A stretch of 39,762 nt of DNA. Source: Gp7-AA10 sp035636095. GTDB lineage: Bacteria > Acidobacteriota > Thermoanaerobaculia > Gp7-AA8. The position numbers and the translations under genes were made by a program. Location of the stretch: the NCBI GenBank assembly GCA_035636095.1, contig DASPZU010000090.1, positions 1 to 39,762 on the forward strand, written 5' to 3'. Shown here one piece after another: positions 22,298 through 29,312 of this stretch. Under the pieces are notes generated by a model. It searched no databases. It saw nothing but the letters and a program-made list of their open reading frames with translations, and was not told where the DNA came from. Position 1 is the first letter of the stretch. Each line of letters starts with the position of its first letter.

Positions 22298-22795
22298 GTG
22301 AGCTCGACGCGTATCAGTCGCCGTATCAAGGCGCCCCGCTCGGTGGTCTACAGCGCCCTTCTCGATGCGCACGCGGTCGCGAAGTGGAAAGTGCCGACCG
22401 GCATGACCAGCTTGGTCCATGCATTCGACCCCCGCGAAGGTGGTTCGTTCCGGATCTCGCTCACGTATGACGCGCCGACGGCGACCGGCAAGACCACTGC
22501 CCACACGGACACTTACCATGGCCGCTTCGTGAAACTCGTGGCAAACCGGCAGGTTGTTGAGGTGGTGGAGTTCGAGACCGCAGATCCCGCGCTGCGCGGG
22601 GAGATGACCATCACGACCACCCTCACAGATGCAGAGAACGGCACCGATGTCGTGGCCGTGCATGACGGCCTTCCGCCGGGTCTCTCGACCGCCGACAACG
22701 ACGCCGGCTGGCAGATGGCACTGGCGAAACTCGCGGCGCTCGTCGAAGCGGACTATGCACTCGGTGCGGCGCTGGCTCATCCGGTGCCGAGGTAG
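22298..22795 (+). CDS. SRPBCC/AHSA1-like domain protein
   Basis: The 165-residue product has the AHSA1/START-like pattern: ISRRIKAPRSVVYSALLDAHAVAKWKVP at the N-terminus, a central FDPREGGSFRISLTY strand near 44 and the C-terminal helix DNDAGWQMALAKLAALVE. These small proteins form a hydrophobic ligand cavity; the ligand is unknown. The start is GTG 22298 (reads SSTRISRR after Met). It diverges from the membrane operon at 22216, and its last 19 bases overlap the converging membrane protein gene at 22777-23220. Confidence 0.88.
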   Translation: MSSTRISRRIKAPRSVVYSALLDAHAVAKWKVPTGMTSLVHAFDPREGGSFRISLTYDAPTATGKTTAHTDTYHGRFVKLVANRQVVEVVEFETADPALRGEMTITTTLTDAENGTDVVAVHDGLPPGLSTADNDAGWQMALAKLAALVEADYALGAALAHPVPR

Positions 22796-23220
22796 AAGTT
22801 CGGTTTGCGGCGAAGCAGACGGAGGAGGTGCACCACCAGTTCGATACCGATCAGGAGAAGTCCTCCGATCCACAGATCGGGGTAACGAGCAAGTTCTCGC
22901 GACAAGAGCTGCGCTGTTGCAGTCATGCCGAGATAGAGAAAGCAGCCGCCGACGAACCAGAATGCCAGTCGCGCCAACAGTTGCAGGCCGCGGCTCTGCG
23001 GCAATCGATCACGAAATTTGTTGAGGAACGCCACTTCGACATAGTGTCCGCCGAGCGTAAACCACATGGCCAGAAGGGTGAATGGGCCGATCAAAGAAAG
23101 GTTCCGTCGCCCTACGGCGAGCATCGTCCCGACGACGACGGCGATGAGCACGTTGCGAAAGAGGGTTTGCCAGAGCGGCTCGTGAAAATGCTCCCACCGC
23201 CTGGTGCTGTCAACGGCCAC
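22777..23220 (-). CDS. Four-segment integral membrane protein of unknown function
   Basis: Unrecognised 147-residue protein. Hydrophobic segments lie near residues 19-36, 42-56, 82-104 and 113-132, with Arg-rich turns (VGRRN, LLRRKPN) that set the topology. Conserved-looking HY and GG residues in TLGGHYVEV recall small yqaA- or DUF-type membrane proteins, but no family can be named. ATG 23220 is used. It overlaps the SRPBCC gene end by 19 bases and lies 48 bases downstream of the DUF1801 gene in the same direction. Confidence 0.65.
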   Translation of the reverse strand: MAVDSTRRWEHFHEPLWQTLFRNVLIAVVVGTMLAVGRRNLSLIGPFTLLAMWFTLGGHYVEVAFLNKFRDRLPQSRGLQLLARLAFWFVGGCFLYLGMTATAQLLSRELARYPDLWIGGLLLIGIELVVHLLRLLRRKPNFYLGTG

Positions 23221-23268
23221 AGGCGGGATTCTATTAGGCCCCCCGCAACTTCCCTGCGAAATCGGGTC

Positions 23269-23730
23269 TCACGCGGTTCGCTTCCGCCTCGGCCGCTGCT
23301 TTGCAGAAACTACGCGAATGATGAGTTTCCCGCGACCGGTGGTTGGCAAGGGTGTCTTAGCCTGTGCGACCGCGGCGGTAATGAGCGTCTCGACCTCCGG
23401 TCGCGTCAACAATTCGGCGGACTCAAGGCGAATGAATCGTGTCTGGTTGCCCGAGCCCAGGAGGATTTTTCTTGGATCGTGAAGTCTTGCGCCGTGGATA
23501 AAGCACAGTCCCACGCCGTTGGCGCCAGCCGCCATTGAAACGATGCAGTCCGAGGGTCGTTCCGTCGGCCCGATGACGAAAAAGTTGTAATTGTCATACG
23601 CCAGCTCGTTGGCAGTGGGCAGACGTTTTCGTAATGCCTTCCGAACCGCTCGAATCAGAGCCTGGTGTTCAGGCTCGAACTTCTTGATAAAAGTCTTGAG
23701 TTTGTCTTCGGCAGTCGTCATGACCACCAT
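23269..23730 (-). CDS. DUF1801/YdhG-like domain protein
   Basis: The 153-residue product matches the YdhG-like (DUF1801) pattern: TFIKKFEPEHQALIRAVRKALRKRLP at the N-terminus, NELAYDNYNFFVIG near 41, and CFIHGARLHDPRKILLGSGNQTRFIRL near 75-101. The fold resembles the frataxin/YdhG group; role unknown, possibly metal related. ATG 23730 is used; ATG 23718 (MTTAED) is an alternative start near a weaker SD. The C-terminus is strongly basic (KQRPRRKRTA). It diverges from msrA across 62 bases. Confidence 0.82.
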   Translation of the reverse strand: MVVMTTAEDKLKTFIKKFEPEHQALIRAVRKALRKRLPTANELAYDNYNFFVIGPTERPSDCIVSMAAGANGVGLCFIHGARLHDPRKILLGSGNQTRFIRLESAELLTRPEVETLITAAVAQAKTPLPTTGRGKLIIRVVSAKQRPRRKRTA

Positions 23731-23792
23731 ATGTTTACAGCGAACAGCGAGAAACGTGAAATCGCGCGCCGTCGACTTGCGTTGCGCGTAAC

Positions 23793-24485
23793 GTGATGAA
23801 GAAAGCCCTCACCGCAATCGCCATCGTCGCCTTCGCTCTCAATTGCAACGCCGAGGCAGTCAACAAGAACATCCCCGGACCATCAGTCGATACGCCGGCC
23901 GCCGAGGCCATCGGGCCGCAGGTGGCAGTGCTTGCGGGCGGATGCTTCTGGGGACTGCAGGGCATGTTCGAGCACGTGCAGGGCGTGGCGAAAGTTGTGG
24001 CGGGTTATTCCGGTGGCTCGCGGGCGACCGCGCATTACGAGATCGTCGGAACGGAGACGACAGGTCACGCGGAGTCGGTTGAGATCACCTTCGATCCGAA
24101 GCAGATCTCGTACGGTCAGTTGCTGCGGCTGTTTTTCTCCGTCGCGCACGATCCGACGCAGCTCAATCGCCAGGGCCCGGACAGCGGACCGAGTTACCGC
24201 TCGGAGATTTTCTTCGCATCGCCGACACAAGAACGCATCGCGAAAGCGTATGTTGCGCAACTCACACAGGCGAAAGTCTTCGCCTCCCCGATTGCGACGA
24301 AGATCGAGCCGTTGAAAGGCTTCTACCCTGCCGAGGATTACCACCAGGATTACCTGATCTACCATCCCAACCAGCCGTACATCGTGATCAACGATCTGCC
24401 GAAGATCGACGCGCTGAAGCGCGTCTACCCGGAGCACTATCGCGCGGCTGCGGTCACAGCCGCCGTCCCACCGCCGGCACGATGA
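23793..24485 (+). CDS. msrA: Peptide methionine sulfoxide reductase MsrA, exported form
   Basis: The 230-residue enzyme reduces methionine-S-sulfoxide in proteins. The GCFWG active-site motif lies at residues 50-54 (C51). GYSGGSRATAHYEIVGTETTGHAESVEI follows in pieces near 72-100, and FFSVAHDPTQLNRQGPD-type motifs near 112 are characteristic. DYHQDYL near 187 is the conserved C-terminal segment. Unlike cytoplasmic MsrA it begins with a signal-peptide-like N-terminus (MMKKALTAIAIVAFALN), so it probably repairs periplasmic proteins. GTG 23793 and ATG 23796 are both possible starts. It overlaps the converging DAHP synthase gene by 32 bases. Confidence 0.95.
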   Translation: MMKKALTAIAIVAFALNCNAEAVNKNIPGPSVDTPAAEAIGPQVAVLAGGCFWGLQGMFEHVQGVAKVVAGYSGGSRATAHYEIVGTETTGHAESVEITFDPKQISYGQLLRLFFSVAHDPTQLNRQGPDSGPSYRSEIFFASPTQERIAKAYVAQLTQAKVFASPIATKIEPLKGFYPAEDYHQDYLIYHPNQPYIVINDLPKIDALKRVYPEHYRAAAVTAAVPPPAR

Positions 24486-25467
24486 TCCGCAGCTCGTCCA
24501 TCAGCCGCGCGAACTGATCGGGATAGAGCGACTGGGGACCGTCGCACAGCGCGTGGTCGGGATCGTTGTGCACTTCGATGAGGACTCCATCCGCGCCGGC
24601 GGCCACGATGGCGCGCGCCAGCGGCATCACTTTGTCGCGCCGCCCGGTGGCATGCGACGGATCGGCGATGATGGGAAGATGCGACAGCTTGTCGATCACC
24701 GGGATGGCGGAGATGTCGAGCGTGTTCCGGGTGTAAGTCTCGAACGTGCGAATGCCGCGCTCGCAAAGGATCACGTCGTAGTTGCCGCCGTTCATGATGT
24801 ACTCGGCGGCCAGCAGCCATTCCTGAATGGTGGCAGACATGCCGCGCTTGAGCAGAATGGGCTTGCGGATCTGGCCTAGCGCGGTCAGCAGATTGAAGTT
24901 CTGCATGTTGCGCGCGCCCACCTGCAGGATGTCGACGTAGGGCAGCATGCCCTCGATCTGGCTGATCTCCATGACCTCCGACACCGTGGCCATGCGATTC
25001 TCATCGGCCGCGCCGCGCAGCAGCTTGAGTCCATCCACGCCCATGCCTTGAAATGCATAGGGCGATGTCCGCGGCTTGTACGCGCCGCCGCGCAACACCC
25101 GCGCGCCCGACCGCGCCACCCGGCGCGCGATCTCGAAAACCTGCTTCTCGTTTTCGATGGTGCACGGTCCGGCCATGATGACGACATCGGGACCGCCGAT
25201 CTCGGCGCCGCGAACCTTCACCACAGTTTTTTCGCGACGAAAGGTGCGGCTGGAGAGCTTGTACGGCTCGCTGATGCGAACGACTTCCTGCACCCCGTCG
25301 AAGAGCTCGAACTCCCGCGTGTCGATCTTGGCGACATCGCCGACCACGCCCAGGACGGTCTGCTCGGTGCCGGTGGAACGGTGGACATCGAAGCCGCGCG
25401 TGACCAGCTCCGCCATCACGCGCTCGATGTTCGACTCCGCGGTGTGTTTCTCCATCACGATGACCAT
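24454..25467 (-). CDS. aroF: 3-deoxy-7-phosphoheptulonate (DAHP) synthase, type Ibeta with N-terminal regulatory-like domain
   Basis: The 337-residue enzyme condenses phosphoenolpyruvate and erythrose-4-phosphate, the first step toward aromatic amino acids. An N-terminal ferredoxin-like domain (residues 1-68) precedes the barrel, as in the Thermotoga/Bacillus-like subgroup. GPCTIEN near 100, GGAYKPRTSPYAFQG near 127, PILLKRGM near 208, ILCERGIRTFE near 238 and DPSHATGRRD near 270 are the substrate and metal-binding motifs. ATG 25467 has GGAG 7-8 bases upstream. It follows the chorismate mutase gene across a 91-base repeat and should lie under the same attenuator. It converges on msrA, overlapping by 32 bases. 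Confidence 0.95.
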   Translation of the reverse strand: MVIVMEKHTAESNIERVMAELVTRGFDVHRSTGTEQTVLGVVGDVAKIDTREFELFDGVQEVVRISEPYKLSSRTFRREKTVVKVRGAEIGGPDVVIMAGPCTIENEKQVFEIARRVARSGARVLRGGAYKPRTSPYAFQGMGVDGLKLLRGAADENRMATVSEVMEISQIEGMLPYVDILQVGARNMQNFNLLTALGQIRKPILLKRGMSATIQEWLLAAEYIMNGGNYDVILCERGIRTFETYTRNTLDISAIPVIDKLSHLPIIADPSHATGRRDKVMPLARAIVAAGADGVLIEVHNDPDHALCDGPQSLYPDQFARLMDELRIIVPAVGRRL

Positions 25468-25482
25468 GTTGTTCTCCGTTCG

Positions 25483-25559
25483 GGTTGCTCGGTTGCTCGG
25501 TTTCTGAGTTGCTGAGTAACTAAGACCGAGTAACCCAGCAACCGAGTAACCCAGCAACC
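25483..25559. repeat. GGTTGCTS-type inverted tandem repeat between aroQ and aroF
   Basis: Left: GGTTGCTC twice (25483-25498), then GGTTTCTG and AGTTGCTG. Right: two direct copies of GAGTAACCCAGCAACC (25528-25543, 25544-25559), which read GGTTGCTGGGTTACTC on the reverse strand. The two halves can pair imperfectly into a long hairpin. The element fills the whole aroQ-aroF spacer. Confidence 0.7.
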
Positions 25560-25849
25560 TAAGTCTTCGCCGCTTCGCGTTCGGCGCGCCTGGATTCGTC
25601 GATGATGCGTTCGAACAATCGCCGCATCGATTGCACGTCGAGCGGTCCTTCGCACGTCTTCTCGATGTGCAGCAACACTTCTTTCTCGCGCTCCGGCGCA
25701 TAGATGGGGAGGCCCAGGACGCCTTTGATCTCGCCGATCTCGATGGCGTACTTGGCGCGCTGATTCAGCAGGCGCACGATGACTTCGTCGACGCGATCGA
25801 TGGCGTCGCGGATACGGTCGATTTCCCGTTCAGCATCGGATCGTTCCAT
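25559..25849 (-). CDS. aroQ: Chorismate mutase, AroQ type (monofunctional)
   Basis: The 96-residue all-helical enzyme converts chorismate to prephenate, the branch toward Phe and Tyr. IDRIRDAIDRVDEVIVRLLNQRAKYA (residues 10-35) is the first helix with its active-site Arg and the start of the Lys/Ile pattern. IGEIKG follows near 38, YAPEREKEVL near 50 holds the ERE motif, and the C-terminal helix is MRRLFERIIDESR. Length is normal for a stand-alone AroQ. AAGGGG (reverse strand, 25861-25866) is the likely SD, 11 bases from the ATG, and lies within the terminator hairpin, so hairpin formation could also block translation. DAHP synthase follows in the same transcript. Confidence 0.92.
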   Translation of the reverse strand: MERSDAEREIDRIRDAIDRVDEVIVRLLNQRAKYAIEIGEIKGVLGLPIYAPEREKEVLLHIEKTCEGPLDVQSMRRLFERIIDESRRAEREAAKT

Positions 25850-25945
25850 AAAAAAATAATCCCCTTCCCGCCGTCGAGAAGAGGTGATCGATCCGTCGAT
25901 GCCAGCGCCCCTTCTCCGCGACGGGGCTCTGGAGCAGCCCCTCGC
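25850..25945 (-). promoter_or_regulatory. Transcription attenuator upstream of aroQ-aroF
   Basis: Read on the reverse strand. Hairpin 1 is 25945-25936 with 25928-25918 (GCGAGGGGCT with AGCCCC-G-TCGC, one bulged base), starting at the last base of the leader stop codon. Segment 2, GAGAAGGGG (25916-25908), can pair 9 bp with segment 3, CCTCTTCTC (25884-25876). Segment 3 can instead pair, as CCTCTTC (25884-25878), with segment 4, GAAGGGG (25867-25861), 7 bp, followed by ATTATTTTTTT (25860-25850) that ends against the aroQ ATG. GCCCC of hairpin 1 can also pair with GGGGC of segment 2. This gives a terminator, an antiterminator and a way for the leader ribosome to choose between them. Confidence 0.72.
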
Positions 25946-25983
25946 TAAGTGCGATAGCCGAAGTAATAGGCGCTGCGTGACAT
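25945..25983 (-). CDS. Attenuator leader peptide, 12 residues, rich in Tyr/Phe
   Basis: The reverse strand reads MSRSAYYFGYRT and stops at TAG 25947-25945. Four of the 12 codons are aromatic (Tyr-Tyr-Phe-Gly-Tyr). The stop codon touches the first attenuator hairpin, so ribosome position would decide the fold: completion of the peptide covers the first arm of hairpin 1, while a stall at the Tyr/Phe codons leaves it free to form. There is no SD; a predicted promoter would start transcripts within a few bases of the ATG. This parallels pheA- and trp-type leader peptides, placed here before chorismate mutase and DAHP synthase. Too short to prove by inspection alone. Confidence 0.6.
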   Translation of the reverse strand: MSRSAYYFGYRT

Positions 25984-25993
25984 GAGCGCGTGG

Positions 25994-26022
25994 AGATTAC
26001 AAGAATTCGGTACACTCTGCAA
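25994..26022 (-). promoter_or_regulatory. Predicted promoter for the leader-aroQ-aroF transcript
   Basis: Reverse strand TTGCAG (26022-26017), 17-base spacer, TAATCT (25999-25994). A start near 25987 would put the leader ATG at 25983 almost at the 5' end, which fits its missing SD. The match is partial, and no alternative was tested by computation. Confidence 0.35.
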
Positions 26023-26033
26023 CGCAATCCAAA

Positions 26034-26309
26034 ATGGCCCGAGCAGCGACACAGCGATGCTCGAATCACCCCGCACGACCGGCCTTCGCCGTGTGCATGT
26101 CGTGCGCGAAGCCGCTCTGCCAGCAGTGCGCCACCCAGTGGGACGGAATCTGGCACTGCGCAAAATGCCTGGCCGCCAAACGCGGCTCCTCGAGAATCGG
26201 CTCGCATCTCGGCGGCTGGCTGGCCTTGATCTTCACCTCTCTGCTCCTTCTCTATGTCAGCGCGCGGATGATGGTGTGGGCCGGAGCGCTGCTGTCGGGA
26301 ATGTTTTGA
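26034..26309 (+). CDS. Small B-box-type zinc-binding membrane protein
   Basis: The 91-residue product has a compact cluster CSNHP, CMSCAKPLCQQC and HCAKC (residues 9-44) that alternates Cys and His as in B-box-like zinc fingers, then an Arg/Ser-rich link and a hydrophobic segment, WLALIFTSLLLLYVSARMMVWAG. This is the N-terminal layout also seen in the RDD protein at 33357-33935. The start is ATG 26034 without a clear SD. The stop overlaps the TTG start of the next gene. It opens the forward membrane operon and diverges from the aroQ leader. Confidence 0.7.
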   Translation: MARAATQRCSNHPARPAFAVCMSCAKPLCQQCATQWDGIWHCAKCLAAKRGSSRIGSHLGGWLALIFTSLLLLYVSARMMVWAGALLSGMF

Positions 26310-27115
26310 TTCACGCGCCGCTGTCGACCACCTCCGTTCTCGACGAATCGACCGACATCGTTTCGATGATCGCCGCTCCGTGGGCGGCGGTCGTGATCGC
26401 CACTTCGATTCCCTACCGTTTCATGCAGGCGCTGTTCATCGATCGACTGCTGGAAGTCGGGAGCGAAGCGTCGCACTACGGCACACTCCTGGGCACGACC
26501 GCCAATCTCGCCATCGGGGCCTTCGTGCTGGCCCTTTGGGGACGGGCAGTATTCGCGCGCGCGTGCAGGCTGGCGGCCGCCCGCGGCGCCTCACCCGGCA
26601 GCGAGGCCTGGCGCGTAACGCCGGTTGCCTTTGCGAGCTATCTCTTCACGGGCACGCTGGCGGAGCTGATCTTCTACGCCACACTGTTCAGCGGCATCGG
26701 AACGATCGTGGCCGCGGTCGTGGGCGGCCTCGCCATCGGTACGATGGAGCTCAATGAGCGCGCCAGCATTTTCGGCGCCATACGATTGATCTCGCGCTAT
26801 GGACGCGAGCTGCGAATCGTCACCGCTCTGGTGATCGTCTTCGGTTGCGCTTCGGTGGTCGCCCTCATCAATGTAACCGCCACGTTCGGCTTCGGCATGT
26901 GGCTGGCCGACGTCTTTCTGGGCGCCGATCTTTCGCGATGGAGTGTTTTGTTCAGCGGAAACAATCGGCGCTTCGTGCTGGCCACCATCGCCGGCGCGTG
27001 GATCGCGATCGAGCCGTTCTGGATCGCCGCCAACGTCGTTCTGGTGCGCAAAGCGGGAGCGGCCGAGACGGGCGAAGATCTTCGCGTCTGGTTCGAGGAG
27101 CTGCGCCAGCCATGA
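26306..27115 (+). CDS. Polytopic membrane protein of unknown function, first membrane component of the MoxR operon
   Basis: The 269-residue product starts at TTG 26306, overlapping the previous stop (TTGA); no ATG lies near, and the frame upstream is antisense noise. About six hydrophobic segments are visible, including PWAAVVIATSIPYRFM, YGTLLGTTANLAIGAFVLALWG, AELIFYATLFSGIGTIVAAVVGG, ALVIVFGCASVVALIN and IAGAWIAIEPFWIAANVVLV. No catalytic motif stands out. A SNNRRF-like loop (SGNNRRFVLA near 215) is conserved-looking. The stop overlaps the DUF4129 gene start by 4 bases. The family cannot be named from inspection. Confidence 0.68.
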   Translation: MIHAPLSTTSVLDESTDIVSMIAAPWAAVVIATSIPYRFMQALFIDRLLEVGSEASHYGTLLGTTANLAIGAFVLALWGRAVFARACRLAAARGASPGSEAWRVTPVAFASYLFTGTLAELIFYATLFSGIGTIVAAVVGGLAIGTMELNERASIFGAIRLISRYGRELRIVTALVIVFGCASVVALINVTATFGFGMWLADVFLGADLSRWSVLFSGNNRRFVLATIAGAWIAIEPFWIAANVVLVRKAGAAETGEDLRVWFEELRQP

Positions 27116-28107
27116 AGCGGCTGCTCGCGATTCTCTTGATCGCCAATCCGCTCAGCGCGATGACGGCTCGCGAATATGCGCGCTCGCTCGACCGCCTCCG
27201 TTCGCTGCTGGCCTCCAAGCAGATCCAGCAGGCGCACGTCGAAGCAACCGCCATGATGGGAGCCGATGTCGAGAGTGGATTTCAGGTCGACGACACCCTT
27301 CTGCGCTCGGTGATCGAAGCGACGACCGCCGACATCAAATTGCTATCGCGGCTGGCGCTCACTTCAGCGCAACTGCGCGCGGCGTCGACGGGAACGGTCT
27401 CCCCCGCCGATCAAAAGTTGTTGGGCGAGCTCGAGAAGCAGCAGTCGGCCGAGGCGCTGAAACCGGGCGGTGAAGTCTTCTCGCGCGAGCTCGAGAACGC
27501 CTCGATTTTTACACGCATGGCGCAAGCGATAGAAAAAGCCTTCGATTGGATCGGCGAAAAGCTCGCCAACTTTTTCGATTGGCTGAAAAAATTCTGGCCC
27601 GACATCAAGCTGACAAAGCAGCGGCCGACGGCCGGCATGCGCTGGATCGTGGGAGCGGTGGTGGCCATGATCGCCATCATCATCGGGGTGCTGGCGTTCG
27701 AAGTCATCCGCCGGAGCAGACGCCGGGCGGCGGAAGTGATGGTCGAGAGCGTGCCGGCAACATCGGCGCGCGACGCCGATCCGCTGTCCCGCGGCGCGAA
27801 CGAATGGGAGCGCCACGCCGTGCAGCTGGCGGCAGCGGGCCGGATCCGCGAAGCGATCCGGGCCTGGTATCACGCCGTGCTGGTGACGCTCTACGGAAAC
27901 GGCATTCTCACATTTCGGAAAGGGCGCACCAATTGGGAGTACGTCTCCACGCTCACTCCCTCGATTCCATGGCGCGGCGACTTCGTGAAGCTCACCCGTC
28001 GCTTCGAACATGAGTGGTACGGCTCCGCCAACAGCTCGCCCGACGCGCTGTCGGAGTGCCGCGGAGTGGCCAGGGGGATTTTGAATCAGGTGAGGCGCGC
28101 CGAGTGA
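27112..28107 (+). CDS. DUF4129 domain membrane protein
   Basis: The 331-residue product has a signal or anchor (MKRLLAILLIANPLSAM), a long helical extracytoplasmic part (~20-170) with AIEKAFDWIGEKLANFFDWLKKF, a membrane segment (about 183-202, IVGAVVAMIAIIIGVLAF) and a cytoplasmic C-terminal DUF4129 with AAGRIREAIRAWYHAVL, LTFRKGRTNWEYV and FEHEWYG. DUF4129 is regularly found next to MoxR/DUF58 genes, as here, and in some lineages with transglutaminase-like domains. Both ends overlap the neighbouring genes by 4 bases (ATGA, GTGA). Confidence 0.82.
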   Translation: MKRLLAILLIANPLSAMTAREYARSLDRLRSLLASKQIQQAHVEATAMMGADVESGFQVDDTLLRSVIEATTADIKLLSRLALTSAQLRAASTGTVSPADQKLLGELEKQQSAEALKPGGEVFSRELENASIFTRMAQAIEKAFDWIGEKLANFFDWLKKFWPDIKLTKQRPTAGMRWIVGAVVAMIAIIIGVLAFEVIRRSRRRAAEVMVESVPATSARDADPLSRGANEWERHAVQLAAAGRIREAIRAWYHAVLVTLYGNGILTFRKGRTNWEYVSTLTPSIPWRGDFVKLTRRFEHEWYGSANSSPDALSECRGVARGILNQVRRAE

Positions 28108-29312
28108 AATACGTCTTTCCTCTGATCGCGATGATCGTGGCGTTCTACGCCGTCTCGGTCCTGTGGATCACCACCGATGCGCGGGCCGCCAAACACACCT
28201 TCGATGAGAGCTCGGCCGCCAACACATCCGATGAGGGCGTGTCGCTGGCCTACGCCTACCTTCGCCGTCATCGACACGTGGAAATGCTCACGCGCCTGGT
28301 GAGCTCCGATCATCTGGCCAGGAACGGCGTGGTGTTTCGGATCGGAAGAAAGATCGAGCCGAATTTTCTGGAGGAGCAGGAAGACGAACAGTCGCCCAAG
28401 AAAAAGCGGACACGCTTGCGCGACAAGCAGCGCACCAACCCCCTGCTGACCTCGGACGAAGCGGAATGGGTCGAGCACGGCGGGCGGATGGTCCTGGCCA
28501 TGGCGGGGGCGGTCGGTCCGTTGACGCTGCAATACGACGCGGAAGCGGTGGCCCACAAGGTTTTTCCGTTCGCGCCCGGCATCGAGCGCATCGCGCTGCC
28601 GGAGCGTCGCGGCATCGCGCCGTCGTCGCTGGGCGCGCGGATGGTGGGACTCTACATCAGCGGCAAGTCGGTGGTCGTGTCGCGCGAGCCCTTAGGCGCC
28701 GGCGACATCATCGTCATCACCGTGCCTGAAATGTTCCAGAACAAAAATCTGGGAATCGGAAATCACCTTCCCCTTCTCATCGCGCTTTCGGGCGCGTCGC
28801 GTCCGATCTATTTCGACGAATACGTGCACGGCCTGGCCAGCGCCGACGGCCCCCTCGATCTTCTCAAGGAGTGGCGGCTGGGACCGTTTCTTGTGCTGAT
28901 CCTGCTGGTGGCGCTGCTGAAGTTGTGGCGCGGCGCGGCGCGGGTGGGACCGCCGGAGGAAGAATTTCGCGACACGCGCTCAGAGGCCGTCGACCTCGTT
29001 TCGTCGCTGGGTGCCCTGTATCAGAAGTCGATGACCGACTCGGAAGCGCTGACGCTCTATCAGGACGCGCTCACGCGCACGGTGGCGGCCCAAACCGGAT
29101 TGCGCGGCGAGGCGCTGCAGAAACGCGTGGCGGAATTGTTAGGCGGAGCGACGCCCGAGTCCACCCGGCGTCGTCTGGCGTCATCCGATCTCCGCGCCGG
29201 CCTGAAGCGCATCAACAACGCCTTTCGAAAACTCGCCCCCGTCAGGAGGAGGCCCAATGCAAAACGTCAGCGAAATCTCGACGCGATTCGGCGCGCTTCG
29301 CCAGCAACTTGA
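28104..29312 (+). CDS. DUF4350 domain membrane protein
   Basis: The 402-residue product starts at GTG 28104, overlapping the DUF4129 stop. It has an N-terminal anchor (VFPLIAMIVAFYAVSVLWI) and a DUF4350 region (EGVSLAYAYLRRHRHVEML near 46, IIVITVPEMFQNKNLGIGNHLPLLIAL near 205 and IYFDEYVHG near 238). A second membrane segment (LGPFLVLILLVALLKLW) and a C-terminal helical part follow. The tail runs 56 bases into moxR; the natural C-terminus may be near that junction. In this type of operon DUF4350 proteins sit between DUF4129 and MoxR, and their role is unknown. Confidence 0.75.
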   Translation: MKYVFPLIAMIVAFYAVSVLWITTDARAAKHTFDESSAANTSDEGVSLAYAYLRRHRHVEMLTRLVSSDHLARNGVVFRIGRKIEPNFLEEQEDEQSPKKKRTRLRDKQRTNPLLTSDEAEWVEHGGRMVLAMAGAVGPLTLQYDAEAVAHKVFPFAPGIERIALPERRGIAPSSLGARMVGLYISGKSVVVSREPLGAGDIIVITVPEMFQNKNLGIGNHLPLLIALSGASRPIYFDEYVHGLASADGPLDLLKEWRLGPFLVLILLVALLKLWRGAARVGPPEEEFRDTRSEAVDLVSSLGALYQKSMTDSEALTLYQDALTRTVAAQTGLRGEALQKRVAELLGGATPESTRRRLASSDLRAGLKRINNAFRKLAPVRRRPNAKRQRNLDAIRRASPAT

